61,712 nt of DNA from an uncultured Lachnospiraceae bacterium (lineage in GTDB: Bacteria > Bacillota > Clostridia > Lachnospirales > Lachnospiraceae), in NCBI GenBank assembly GCA_949893755.1, contig CATLCV010000007.1, forward strand, positions 1 to 61,712, given 5' to 3'. The notes beneath the pieces were generated by a model. The model worked only from the letters and a program-made list of their open reading frames with translations, was not told where the DNA came from and made no database searches. Positions within the stretch are counted from its first letter, which is position 1. Each line of letters starts with the position of its first letter. Below are positions 15,950 through 24,924 of the stretch, in pieces. Both the position numbers and the translations under genes were made by a program.

Positions 15950-17269
15950 TTACGGAATCGGAATCAATATTTTCACTTCAAACCAGTTCTGGTTCAATGC
16001 TGCCATCACCGCCCCGTCATACTTCTTCACCGTACTCTGGATGCTCTTCATCCCGTATCCGTGGAGCCGCTTGTCTTTTTTCGTAGTGATGGGCATCCCG
16101 TTCCTGAACCGGATCTGCTCCATACAGTAATTTTCCGTACAGATCCGCACAAACTGCTTCTCCCTCACCACATAGAGCCGGATCAGGCGCATGCACTCGT
16201 CCGGCAGCTTTTCCACCGACTCAATGGCATTGTCCAGCATATTTCCAAACAGGGCGCTGATATCCATATCATCCATAAAAAAGAGAAGCTCTCCTTCCAC
16301 CACACATTTCAGTTCGATCCCTTTGGTCTGGCAGGAGGCTCCCTTGCTGGTCAGCACGGCGTCGAGCACTTTATTTCCCGTCTTGTTCTGCGCCTCGTAA
16401 ATCTTGATCTCCCGCTCCATTTTCTCCAGATACTCCACCGATTTCCCCGTATTTACCTCTTCCTTAAGCAGGGTGATCTGGTGCTTCAGGTCATGGTATT
16501 TCTGGTTCACCATGTCAATATTATTCTGGGACATCTGGTAGTTCTTATACTGCATTTCCATGATATTGTGCAGGGTATCCCGTTCAAAGCGCACCTGCAT
16601 GGCGCGGGCCTGGATATGGTATGCGTACAGCAGGCAGACGCCGCACAGATCCACCAGGGTACGGATAATAAAAATATCCCTGCTCATCGCGGTGCCGAAC
16701 AGCCACTCCGGATCCAGATAGCTCATATTGCTGACACTGTACACCATGACTGCGATGATAAAAACGCCTGACAGCTCACGGCCGGTAATCTGGAGTTCCT
16801 CGATATCCCATCTCAGATGCCGTTCCAGGAAGTACATAAGAAGGAACACACAGCCATAGACGGCCGCCAGCTCCAGTATGCGCCACAGCGTCTGATAATC
16901 CGCCGGGACATCCGCGGAAAAATTATAATAAATCTGCCAGCATAAGGAGGCGCCGAATTCTGCGTTGATCAGCACCGCCGCGCCGTAATACCCGGTTTCC
17001 TTCCATGAAAAACCGCAGCTGCGACGGATATACAAAAGCGTCACGGATATGATGAACAGCATGGATGGAATGAACAGATACCTGGCCACGCCGTCCGTCA
17101 GATGCATGAAGGTCAGCAGAACCAGAAGCACCGCCGCATCCAGCACAGCCTGCCTTCCCCTGCGCGGCTTCTCATGATAGATACAGATGATCACAAAAGC
17201 CGACAGCCAATATGCAAGCGCGTAATAATAACCCGGTGTATTCAGTACCTCCACACTATTCATCCCCAC
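15950..17269 (-). CDS. GHKL sensor histidine kinase
   Basis: A 439-residue sensor kinase of the AgrC/GHKL class. The N-terminal 220 residues hold about six to seven hydrophobic helices (e.g. YYALAYWLSAFVIICIYH, AVLLVLLTFMHL, GVFIIAVMVYSV). The dimerisation helix has the phosphoacceptor His in KYHDLKHQI (about residue 260). The C-terminal ATPase domain has the N box FGNMLDNAIESVEKLP and GYGMKSIQSTVKKYDG. The start codon is GTG at 17269, supported by GTGGGG eight bases upstream; ATG at 17263 is the alternative. The LytTR regulator at 17344-18057 precedes it by 74 bases and is the cognate partner. No AgrD-like peptide or AgrB gene lies nearby. Confidence 0.9.
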   Translation of the reverse strand: MGMNSVEVLNTPGYYYALAYWLSAFVIICIYHEKPRRGRQAVLDAAVLLVLLTFMHLTDGVARYLFIPSMLFIISVTLLYIRRSCGFSWKETGYYGAAVLINAEFGASLCWQIYYNFSADVPADYQTLWRILELAAVYGCVFLLMYFLERHLRWDIEELQITGRELSGVFIIAVMVYSVSNMSYLDPEWLFGTAMSRDIFIIRTLVDLCGVCLLYAYHIQARAMQVRFERDTLHNIMEMQYKNYQMSQNNIDMVNQKYHDLKHQITLLKEEVNTGKSVEYLEKMEREIKIYEAQNKTGNKVLDAVLTSKGASCQTKGIELKCVVEGELLFFMDDMDISALFGNMLDNAIESVEKLPDECMRLIRLYVVREKQFVRICTENYCMEQIRFRNGMPITTKKDKRLHGYGMKSIQSTVKKYDGAVMAALNQNWFEVKILIPIP

Positions 17270-17343
17270 TTTTTCATCCCCACTCTCTTATTTTCACTTT
17301 CGCAGCTTCACTTTTTCATCTTCGCTCTCGCTTCTTCTCTCTC

Positions 17344-18057
17344 TTATCTCCACTCTCCGTTCATGCGTACATTCAGCGCGTCCAGAAATGCGTTCCGCCT
17401 GCCCCGGCTCATGGGCAGGATATCTCCATGCACCGTAAGGTCATTTCCCCGGTAATGCTCTACATGGTCCAGATTTACCACATAGCTCCGGCTGCAGCTG
17501 AAAAAACGTTCGTCCAGCTGGCTCAGGGTGTCCTTCAGCGTCCCTCGTGCTTCATAGGTTCCGTCAACGGTATGGTACAGCAGAAGATGGTCGAGTACCT
17601 CTACATAGCAGATGCTGGAAATATCCACCTTCATTTTTCCGCCTTTTGTGGCAACCACCACATATTTTTTCTCGGAAGCCCCGATCCGTTTCAGCGCCTT
17701 GTTCATGGTCTCCGCAAATGAGAAATAGGAAACAGGCTTTAACAGGTAATCCAGCGCGTTCACCTTATATCCCTGGATGGCATACTGGGGCATATTGGTG
17801 ATAAAAATGAGCTCCACATCCGGATCCACCTCCCGTATGCGCCGGGCCGCGCTCATCCCGTTCATAAAGGCCATTTCGATATCCAGCAGGATCAGGTCAT
17901 ATTTCGCCGTATAATCCGTCGTGATATCCTCTCCGTCGGAAAACTCCGTGATCTCAAACCGCTCCTGCTTTTCCTCTTCATATTTTTTTAAACATTTTTT
18001 CAGACGGGCCTTGTCATGGTCGTCGTCTTCCACGATCGCAATGTGTACCATACCCAT
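17344..18057 (-). CDS. LytTR-family response regulator
   Basis: A 237-residue response regulator with a receiver domain (residues 1-125) and a LytTR DNA-binding domain (about 140-235). Receiver residues include the acidic cluster IVEDDDHD, the phosphoacceptor in LILLDIEM (about Asp60), ITN and the lysine in ALDYLLKPVSYF. The LytTR part shows VDISSICYVEVLDHLL, FFSCSRSYVVNLDHV and ILPMSRGRRNAF, as in AgrA. It is the first gene of the pair with the GHKL kinase. The 74 bases between them are almost pure purine on the coding strand with a GTGGGGATGA direct repeat. Targets are not known; direct repeats at 41322-41372 are one candidate. Confidence 0.92.
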   Translation of the reverse strand: MGMVHIAIVEDDDHDKARLKKCLKKYEEEKQERFEITEFSDGEDITTDYTAKYDLILLDIEMAFMNGMSAARRIREVDPDVELIFITNMPQYAIQGYKVNALDYLLKPVSYFSFAETMNKALKRIGASEKKYVVVATKGGKMKVDISSICYVEVLDHLLLYHTVDGTYEARGTLKDTLSQLDERFFSCSRSYVVNLDHVEHYRGNDLTVHGDILPMSRGRRNAFLDALNVRMNGEWR

Positions 18058-18095
18058 GTTCTCCTCATTTCCCCTGTTCTAAACCCTGCTTTTTC

Positions 18096-18138
18096 AGACA
18101 AGTCAAGATACATAAGTTATTTACATACAACTCCTTAT
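18096..18138. repeat. Family A repeat fragment
   Basis: AGACAAGTCAAGATACATAA and GTTATTTACATACAACTCC repeat one arm of the 1768-1930 palindrome. The fragment runs into the stop codon of the GH43 gene, so the gene end and the repeat overlap. Confidence 0.5.
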
Positions 18139-19586
18139 GTCAGATCGAAGGAGATAAAATCAAAACTGCCTTTTCCCTCATATTTGAAAAAAAGTGCCTG
18201 CCGCTCTCCCGGCGCTTTCAATTCCGATACGAAGCCATGCACGTCCCGGGTCGGCCTTACGTGGATCTCGGCCACCGGCTGTCCCGCTTCTTCGGTGCGG
18301 ATATACACAGTCCCGTTGGCATTTCCTTTGACGTTCATCTTGATCTTCGAAGTCTGTGTCAGATCAAAATATTTGAACCCTGCCACCGCGCCGTCATCCA
18401 TGTTCGCAATATACTGGTCATCCCCCGACTCACGATCCTTTCCGTCCTGCGTGAAAAATGGGTAGCCCTTCTTCGGATGCTTGATCATACTTAAGAACCG
18501 GGTTCCTTTTTTGCCGTACAGATTGCAGGCAATATAACTGGGGTAATGGCCTTTTCCTGCCAGCGGCCTGCCGTTGAGCCCGCAGGATGTCAGCTCCGCC
18601 TGGTAAAATTTTCCGTCTTCAAAACGGATTTTCTCTGCGCAGGCCTGTCTGGACGACTGCTTCCGGTTGCTGTGGCGGTGGTAGAAAATATAATATTCTC
18701 CATGAATCTCAATGATGCTGCCATGGGTATTTCCCGTGTAGTTCTTCGCATGGTTCACATCGGTTACGCCAGGCAGCCCGATGTCGCCGTTGCTGACCAG
18801 GATTCCGCCGTACGCGAAGCCTTCTACAGGGCTGCCGCTGACCGCATAACATAGCTCATGGCTGTTCAGGGAACTGTAGATAAAGTAATAGGTCCCATTG
18901 AATTTCCGCATGGAGCTTGCCTCCAGAAACGGATGCCCTTCATAGGGCGTCCCCGCCGCTTCCTTCTCGCCCGCGACCCCGATATACACAGGGCCTTTTT
19001 TCACGGTCAGCATGTCCGTGGGATCCAGCTCAAAACACATGGGGCCGTGCTCCGTTGGCTTTGAACCGTCCAGAAGGATTGGATTCCCGGCCAGGGCGAA
19101 GCCGGTATACATATACAGCCGCCCGTCGTCATCCAGGAAGATTCCAGGGTCGAACTGGAATGGCTCATTCTTTTTGCCTACCGCAACACCGTCGTCATAC
19201 TTAACATATCCGTAAAATTCATACTTTCCCGCAGGCTCGTCACAGACTGCCACGGAAATCACTTTGGTGCCGCCCATAAAATAATACAGGTAATACCTTC
19301 CGTCCGGCCCCTGCACCATATCCGGAGCCGCCAGCCCATTGGTCAGGCGGATGCGGGGCGCCGCCGGATCCTGTTCCCGCCGGTAGATGCAGCCCTCATA
19401 TCTCCAGCTGCTCAGATCGTCTGTAGGCGCCGACCAGCACACGTAGTCGCCCAGGCAGAAATTCAGGCCGTTGAACAAATCATGGGAGCCATAGACATAG
19501 ACCCTGTCCCCCACAATATGCGGTTCGGCATCCGGCACATACTCATAGCTTGGCAGATACGGGTTAAACGCTTGTTTTGTTTTCAT
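18135..19586 (-). CDS. Glycoside hydrolase family 43 enzyme with C-terminal CBM6-like domain
   Basis: A 483-residue GH43 five-blade propeller enzyme. The catalytic base is in YEYVPDAEPHIVGDRVYVYG (Asp near residue 16), the pKa-modulating Asp in FQFDPGIFLDDDGRLYMY, and the general acid Glu in FLEASSMRKFNGTYYFIY. The last ~130 residues (from about 350) form a beta sandwich of the CBM6 type. No signal peptide is seen, so it acts inside the cell on imported oligosaccharides, probably xylo- or arabino-oligosaccharides. The start at 19586 is chosen because GGAGAATGAT precedes it; an upstream GTG is less likely. The nearest known permeases on the strand are the GPH symporters further on. Confidence 0.88.
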   Translation of the reverse strand: MKTKQAFNPYLPSYEYVPDAEPHIVGDRVYVYGSHDLFNGLNFCLGDYVCWSAPTDDLSSWRYEGCIYRREQDPAAPRIRLTNGLAAPDMVQGPDGRYYLYYFMGGTKVISVAVCDEPAGKYEFYGYVKYDDGVAVGKKNEPFQFDPGIFLDDDGRLYMYTGFALAGNPILLDGSKPTEHGPMCFELDPTDMLTVKKGPVYIGVAGEKEAAGTPYEGHPFLEASSMRKFNGTYYFIYSSLNSHELCYAVSGSPVEGFAYGGILVSNGDIGLPGVTDVNHAKNYTGNTHGSIIEIHGEYYIFYHRHSNRKQSSRQACAEKIRFEDGKFYQAELTSCGLNGRPLAGKGHYPSYIACNLYGKKGTRFLSMIKHPKKGYPFFTQDGKDRESGDDQYIANMDDGAVAGFKYFDLTQTSKIKMNVKGNANGTVYIRTEEAGQPVAEIHVRPTRDVHGFVSELKAPGERQALFFKYEGKGSFDFISFDLT

Positions 19587-19750
19587 ATCATTCTCCACTC
19601 CATTTTATCTGTTATTCCGTGTTTCGTCCACGTTTTTCTTGCATTGTACCATTTTATCCGCAAAACGCGCCTCCGTGACGTAAAATGTCATTTTTTCAGC
19701 GTGGATTGTTGGTCAGGCCCCGTTTCGCTCCGTACTAAAGGCCCCGCTGT

Positions 19751-21088
19751 TCAATGTGCTGCCTTAAGGAGTGATTGTTTGTGGATCCGCTCCGCATACC
19801 CGGACCAGAAATAGTCCAGCCGGTAATCGGACAGCAGTTCATCCTTCACATAGATATCCGCATCTGTCCCCCGGAGCATTTCCTGTCCCGGCCGGACCTG
19901 GGAGGGATGCTCACTTTCCAGTATAATCGCCTGCAGACGGGTACATCCTTCAAATGCCCCGTCCTCGATCAGCTCCGTCTCCTCTGGTATCGTGATCTTT
20001 CGGATGTCCCTGTTTCCTGCGTACACCTCCGCACGGAGAATCCGGGCATCGTCCGGGGAGTCCCCGCCGGCCTCCGCGCTCTCTTGCAGGGCTGGCTGTT
20101 TTGGCATTGTATATGCCACCTGCGCGCTGTCTTCCTGCATTGCCTTGATATCCCGGATGCATTGAATGGTATTCACTGCCCTGCCGCTGGAATTCAGGTG
20201 GAAGTTCGTGTCATAGAACCATCCGGCCTCCATCACGCTGTCATTGGGATTTCCGATGATCGGGAAATCCAGCTTTTCCTGCAGCAGCTCATAGTATGCG
20301 TGGATATCCCCTTCCTCCACGGCCGGCGCATTGACCGGGCAGAACCGATACCAGGCCTGCGCCCCTTTCTTCCGGAGCTTTGACGCATACCCATTCAGAT
20401 CCTCTATAAATTCCTCCTGCAGAACCTCTTCCGTAAACCGCACAGGGGTATTGACGTCATATCCCTGGGGCATGATATTCTGAGCGCACCGGGCAGACTC
20501 AATATCCCCGTACACGTTAAATGAAGCTCTCCGATATACGCCCTGGGGTTCGGGAACCGCCCCCTGCAGATAATAACGGAGCTTTTCGGACGCAAAGCCG
20601 GGCAATGTCCCCAGCATCTGTCCCCAATTCTCGCGCTTCACCTTCCAAAGCAGGGAAAACTCCCCGTCCGCCGCCTGCCACATATACTCTCCGTTAAAAT
20701 AATCCGAAAGGGTCTGCGACTCCTGTTCCGGTGAAATGATCACGATATCCCCTTTATGTACCGCGTCCTCGGACAGATCCAGCATCACCTTTGTACCAAG
20801 CCCCGCATACATCCCCAAATTGACAATCTCATACTCCGGAAATGCTTCCGCAAGCATCGCGCTGTCATAGCCGAATGCAACACCGCTCCCCCCTGCAAGG
20901 ATGATACGCTTTCCCGGAGTCTCTTCCAGCCGCCTGTATTTTACCTTCAATTCCCCCAGAAATGTCTCTCCATACTGCTCCGGAAGGCACAGGGCGCACA
21001 CTGCCAGAAATACAGGGACGATCAGGAGAAATGCACATGCCGCAAGAAGGATTGCCCATTTTGTTTTCCGTTCCACCTCGTTTCGCAT
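19751..21088 (-). CDS. AlgJ/DltD-like SGNH protein with C-terminal leucine-rich repeat
   Basis: A 445-residue membrane-anchored protein. One N-terminal helix (residues 10-33) is followed by an extracytoplasmic SGNH-like domain: nucleophile segment ILAGGSGVAFGYDSAML (Ser68), GDIVIISPE, and a late block YDTNFHLNSSGR with the conserved His. After about residue 340 comes a BspA-type leucine-rich repeat (ITIPEETELIEDGAFEGCT, then LQAIIL). It closes the operon with the MBOAT gene, the usual partner of such proteins in surface O-acetylation. The domain order is the reverse of its paralog at 22810-24765. Probably it transfers acyl groups to, or hydrolyses them from, a wall or exopolysaccharide. Confidence 0.8.
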   Translation of the reverse strand: MRNEVERKTKWAILLAACAFLLIVPVFLAVCALCLPEQYGETFLGELKVKYRRLEETPGKRIILAGGSGVAFGYDSAMLAEAFPEYEIVNLGMYAGLGTKVMLDLSEDAVHKGDIVIISPEQESQTLSDYFNGEYMWQAADGEFSLLWKVKRENWGQMLGTLPGFASEKLRYYLQGAVPEPQGVYRRASFNVYGDIESARCAQNIMPQGYDVNTPVRFTEEVLQEEFIEDLNGYASKLRKKGAQAWYRFCPVNAPAVEEGDIHAYYELLQEKLDFPIIGNPNDSVMEAGWFYDTNFHLNSSGRAVNTIQCIRDIKAMQEDSAQVAYTMPKQPALQESAEAGGDSPDDARILRAEVYAGNRDIRKITIPEETELIEDGAFEGCTRLQAIILESEHPSQVRPGQEMLRGTDADIYVKDELLSDYRLDYFWSGYAERIHKQSLLKAAH

Positions 21089-21208
21089 ACCGCCTCCTCC
21101 TTTTTAATTATACTCACGGCCGACGAAATCTGCCGCACAATATATTATCGTTCAAATCGCCGCGCGGCCCGGTTCGTGGTAATATCGGCACCGGAGCCTG
21201 GCCAAAAA

Positions 21209-22606
21209 TCAAAACCGGAAATAGATAAACGTATTCCCTCCATCCGCCGCCATCCGGATCAGCCATGAAACAGCAATCGTGTTTACCATATAAAACCCAA
21301 GAAACGCTGCTTTTGCCGTCTCTTCCACCGTCGTAACCCGAAAAACCGTATCCGGCGTCCGCTCTGCCAGCCGCAGGCAGAACAGCGCCAAAGGCAGAAG
21401 AAACAGGTCAATTCCCTGAAGCTGCATCCGCTGCAAGGTCCGCAGGATCCCTTGATCCGCGAAATGAAAAACGATCTGTCCGATCGCCTGCCCTGCCGCG
21501 CCGATGCTCTCTGCCCGGAAAAAAATCCAGGAAAAGCAGACAAAAGACAATGTGACAATTCGGGAGCTTACGCGCCGGACACCGCCCTCCCCACAGGAGC
21601 CTGCCCTGCGGGGCGCATACAGGGTATACAGCACAAAACATGTGCCATGCATAAGCCCCCACGCTGCGTAATTCCAGGACAATCCATGCCACAGCCCGCT
21701 CAGCAGAAATACGATCCATATATTTCTGCAGTGCGCAAGCTTCCCTCTCCTGCTGCCGCCCAGCGGGATATACACATAATCCGTGAACCATTTCGTCAGG
21801 CTGATGTGCCATCTCTGCCAAAATTCCCGGATATTGTGTGCGCCATACGGATTCTTAAAATTCTCCATGAGCCGGACGCCCAGCATGAGCGCCGCGCCTC
21901 GCGCGATATCCGTATACCCGGAAAAATCGCAGTAAATCTGGACTGCAAAAAATACGGTTCCTATCACGACCCCCAGGCCTCCCGCCTTTTCAGGCGCCGC
22001 ATATACGGCGTCCACAAAGGCCGCGAGATAATCCGCAACCGCGAGCTTTTTATAGAAGCCCCTAAGCAGCAGCCAGCAGCCGTCCGCCAGATTGTCCCGG
22101 TTCCAGGCATGTACTTTTTTTAGCTGGGGCAGAAGGTTTTCCGTCCGTTCAATGGGACCTGCCACCAGCTGTGGAAAAAAGGATACGAACAGCGCGTAAT
22201 ATCCGAAATGCCGTTCCGGTGGAATCCGTCCGTGATATACATCCAGCACATAGGCCAGTGTCTGAAATGTATAAAAAGAAATTCCCGCCACCAGAAAGCC
22301 TTCCCTTTTAAAGAGGAACAGACTGCCCAGACAGCAGGTGAGCGCAGCGGCCATCCATACTTTGGCAAAGCCTTTTCCTTCCCCGTTTTGGATCTGTCCG
22401 TTTCGAGCCTGCCCGATCCGAACCGCCGCCGTATAGGACATCCCTGTTGTAAATAAAAGCAGCGCCCCCAAAAGGAGGCTTCCGTCCATATAGAACAGAT
22501 AGCTTGCCGCTAAAAGAAGAAGCCACCGTCCCCTGCCCGGCATCCGCCAGTAGATGAGCAGGACAACGGGAAAAAATACCAGAAATTCCAAAGATGTAAA
22601 ATTCAT
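21209..22606 (-). CDS. MBOAT-family O-acyltransferase (AlgI/DltB-like)
   Basis: A 465-residue membrane-bound O-acyltransferase with about ten to eleven helices. The family signature WQRWHISLTKWFTDYVYIPL is at about residues 265-285, and the conserved histidines are in LSGLWHGLSWNYAAWGLMHG (about 312-331). The start resembles AlgI (LEFLVFFPVVLLIYW). Such proteins pass an acetyl or acyl group from the cytoplasm across the membrane to an extracellular acceptor; partner proteins finish the transfer, and the two SGNH-like proteins around it fit that part. Its ATG overlaps the stop of the small upstream gene (ATGA), indicating translational coupling. Confidence 0.93.
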   Translation of the reverse strand: MNFTSLEFLVFFPVVLLIYWRMPGRGRWLLLLAASYLFYMDGSLLLGALLLFTTGMSYTAAVRIGQARNGQIQNGEGKGFAKVWMAAALTCCLGSLFLFKREGFLVAGISFYTFQTLAYVLDVYHGRIPPERHFGYYALFVSFFPQLVAGPIERTENLLPQLKKVHAWNRDNLADGCWLLLRGFYKKLAVADYLAAFVDAVYAAPEKAGGLGVVIGTVFFAVQIYCDFSGYTDIARGAALMLGVRLMENFKNPYGAHNIREFWQRWHISLTKWFTDYVYIPLGGSRRGKLAHCRNIWIVFLLSGLWHGLSWNYAAWGLMHGTCFVLYTLYAPRRAGSCGEGGVRRVSSRIVTLSFVCFSWIFFRAESIGAAGQAIGQIVFHFADQGILRTLQRMQLQGIDLFLLPLALFCLRLAERTPDTVFRVTTVEETAKAAFLGFYMVNTIAVSWLIRMAADGGNTFIYFRF

Positions 22607-22776
22607 TTGTCCCTCTCCTTGTCCTTTACTCTCCTAAGAAGAAGACTGACCGCAAGCATCACCAATATGCCTGCCAGAATTTCCGGAAGCTCCGCTCCGC
22701 AGACAAACGCGCACAGCATTCCGGCTATGGTACACATTTCACAAAAAATACAGATGACCGCTGTTTTCATTCCCAT
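22603..22776 (-). CDS. 57-residue double-helix membrane protein
   Basis: A small gene preceded by CAGGAGGGCAGCC. The protein starts MGMKTAVICIFCEMCTIAG and has two hydrophobic helices (about residues 4-26 and 30-46) split by GAELPE, ending in a charged tail (LRRVKDKERDK). The stop codon overlaps the MBOAT start by four bases, so translation is coupled. I do not know a named family. DltX, the short membrane protein of D-alanylation operons, is a functional analogy (small membrane protein next to an MBOAT) but I see no clear sequence likeness. Confidence 0.7.
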   Translation of the reverse strand: MGMKTAVICIFCEMCTIAGMLCAFVCGAELPEILAGILVMLAVSLLLRRVKDKERDK

Positions 22777-22809
22777 GGCTGCCCTCCTGCTTGAATGATA
22801 AATAATACT

Positions 22810-24765
22810 CTATTTTCCGGCACACTGCTTTTTCAGAGCCTCGATCACCTGTCTGGTTCGTATCTCCGCCCCTTCTGTGGACAGATGATTGTCCGTCCCA
22901 TACAGGTACACCCCGGATACCAGGGAATCCTCCAGATCCGTGATCACAGGCACTGCCAGATTATCCCGGAGATACTCCTGCAGCTTTTCACGTTCTTCCC
23001 GCGTGCTGTCCTCTGACAGCGCATATTGGTTTCGCGGTGAATAGGTAAAATAGACTTCCGCTCCTTTTTCCAAAAACATCCCGTACACCGCGTTCAACGG
23101 CTCAATATACGTTTCCTTCGGAAACGCATTGACCGTATAATGCACCGGAAGCCCGTAGATGGGCTGGTCTTCCGCAGAGTTGGGGCGGTACAGGCAATAA
23201 TCCCCATACTGATTATAGCTTTCTTCCTCCACCGGGACGCCATCCTCATCATAGTGGGAAGCCGAGATCCCATAATTTTTCTTTTCCATCCCTTCCCGCC
23301 CCGCATTGTAGGCATTCCATGCGGTGAATACCTGTTCAAAGTCCCGGAGGTCAAGCCGCGCGAACGCGTCATAATTTGATTCCATCATGGCAAATGTAGC
23401 GTAATCCAGAGATTTTTGCTCACAGAACTGACGGCTGCTGGCGTCAAATTCCGGTGAATGGAGCAGAATGTCCCCTTCCTGCATGCACTCCAGGATCAGA
23501 TAGAGCTGCGGCAGCGCCGGGGTATAGGCGAACACCCCCATATTGACCACTTCATAATCTTCAAATGCCTCGTCTATCATCGCGCTGTCATAGCCGAACC
23601 GGGTAGACGAGCCGGAAAAGAGGACAATTTTTTTCCGATCCTTTAGCTGCAATAGGCGGTCGTATTTATCCTGAAACGTGTCAAAATAATTCCCACTGTA
23701 TACCGGCGGCAGGGCGGCATTGATATGCAGTGTCTGAAATTGCCCGCAGCCAATAAATGCACGGTCGCTGATTTTGGAAATGTCATCATACAGATATAGT
23801 TCCTGAAGCGAGGCCGACCGGAAAGCCCCGCTCTCCACCTCGTAAATCCCCGGCGGCAGGATCACTCTGCTGACTTGCACCCCCGCAAATGCCCCGTCCC
23901 GAATCCGCCTGACCTTCCTTCCATCCAGTTCCGGAGGGATACAGATGGTATCCTCCTGTCCGTCAAAGCCGGTAATGGCCGCAAATTCCCCCTGCGCCTC
24001 GTACCGGAAGCAGGAGCTTTTTGTCCATGGGACCCACTGGGCATAAAGCTCCATGCCCTCCCGCCAGTCCACCCTGCTGCCAAGCCCTGCCGGGGTTCCG
24101 CTTCCGTCCGGCTCCGTATTCCATCCGATCTGGGTATATCCCGGCCTTTCAAATAAATCTGTGCCGATGGAAGTATTTGGCCGCAGATGGGAACGCGTCA
24201 CGGCAATCGAGACTTCCTCTCCGACTGCGTCCTCTCTGTTTTCTGACTCCTGCACACCTGCATCCTCTTCGTTTTCGACTTCCGCTCTGTCCCGGCTCCC
24301 GCACAGTCTGCCCCCGTTAGCATGATATCGGATGACCACATCGCTTTTTTCCACATGCGCCTGCACGGTCTCAGAATATCGGACGTCATACAGCGTCAAA
24401 GTAAGCGTTCTGCCCCCGCTGTCATATTTTACCGTATAATCCGGGGCATGCTCTTCTTCTCCCCCGTCCTCTCCATACTTTCCCTTATCATCCGAGGCAC
24501 GGTTTTTCTCTCTCCTGCCCTCCCCATATTTCACATCCTGCAGCTGGTATCCGTCCTCCAGCATGATCTCAAAAGCCGCCTCCCCTCCCCGTTCCACGGT
24601 CAAGGCGTTCTCCTTTGCATAGAACCCTTCCCCATCCTCCAGCACAAGATGGCAGAAATCCTTCTCTTCAAGTACCCTCCTGCCGCATCCGGTCACACCG
24701 AATGAAATACCGAGTGCAAGGGCACAGGAAACGATATGTTGTTTTAGATATATTTTCCGTTTCAA
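22810..24765 (-). CDS. Lipoprotein: InlB-type repeat, leucine-rich repeat and SGNH-like domain
   Basis: A 651-residue surface lipoprotein. The signal peptide ends with the lipobox FGVTGC (Cys about residue 27). After a charged region there is a Listeria-Bacteroides/InlB B repeat (VIRYHANGGRL to GMELYAQWV, about residues 140-250), a BspA-like leucine-rich repeat (VRRIRDGAFAGVQVSRVILP, about 285-370) and a C-terminal SGNH-like domain (VLFSGSSTRFGYDSAM, then GTDNHLSTEGA). The SGNH part resembles the protein at 19751-21088 with the domain order swapped. A TTG start at 24765 is preferred because GGAGGAGGG stands four bases ahead; an ATG at 24780 has no site. It leads the O-acylation operon. Confidence 0.8.
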   Translation of the reverse strand: MKRKIYLKQHIVSCALALGISFGVTGCGRRVLEEKDFCHLVLEDGEGFYAKENALTVERGGEAAFEIMLEDGYQLQDVKYGEGRREKNRASDDKGKYGEDGGEEEHAPDYTVKYDSGGRTLTLTLYDVRYSETVQAHVEKSDVVIRYHANGGRLCGSRDRAEVENEEDAGVQESENREDAVGEEVSIAVTRSHLRPNTSIGTDLFERPGYTQIGWNTEPDGSGTPAGLGSRVDWREGMELYAQWVPWTKSSCFRYEAQGEFAAITGFDGQEDTICIPPELDGRKVRRIRDGAFAGVQVSRVILPPGIYEVESGAFRSASLQELYLYDDISKISDRAFIGCGQFQTLHINAALPPVYSGNYFDTFQDKYDRLLQLKDRKKIVLFSGSSTRFGYDSAMIDEAFEDYEVVNMGVFAYTPALPQLYLILECMQEGDILLHSPEFDASSRQFCEQKSLDYATFAMMESNYDAFARLDLRDFEQVFTAWNAYNAGREGMEKKNYGISASHYDEDGVPVEEESYNQYGDYCLYRPNSAEDQPIYGLPVHYTVNAFPKETYIEPLNAVYGMFLEKGAEVYFTYSPRNQYALSEDSTREEREKLQEYLRDNLAVPVITDLEDSLVSGVYLYGTDNHLSTEGAEIRTRQVIEALKKQCAGK

Positions 24766-24875
24766 CGCACCCTCCTCCATCCCTGACTATTCAGAATCTT
24801 TCATCGGTTATACTCACGAGCATCCTGATTTCCCGATCTGCCAAACGATGTTCATACGTCCCGGCGCACCTCCAA

Positions 24876-24910
24876 AAATGCAGCAGATGACAGAGCACCT
24901 GCTGCATTCG
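24876..24910 (-). terminator. Terminator after the GPH symporter
   Basis: On the minus strand AATGCAGCAG and CTGCTGCATT form a stem around a 12-base loop, followed by TTTTT. It lies 15 bases past the symporter stop and ends the GH3 operon. A family C fragment (TTATACTCACGAGC) lies just beyond. Confidence 0.75.
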
Positions 24911-24924
24911 ATAAATAATATTTC

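Noticed and set aside
15917-16771. 284-residue plus-strand open frame
   Set aside because: Antisense to the GHKL kinase gene, with His-rich translation typical for a shadow.
17270-17343. Possible AgrD-type peptide gene between the LytTR and GHKL genes
   Set aside because: The 74 bases are a polypurine tract without a start codon followed by a peptide-like frame; no AgrB gene is present.
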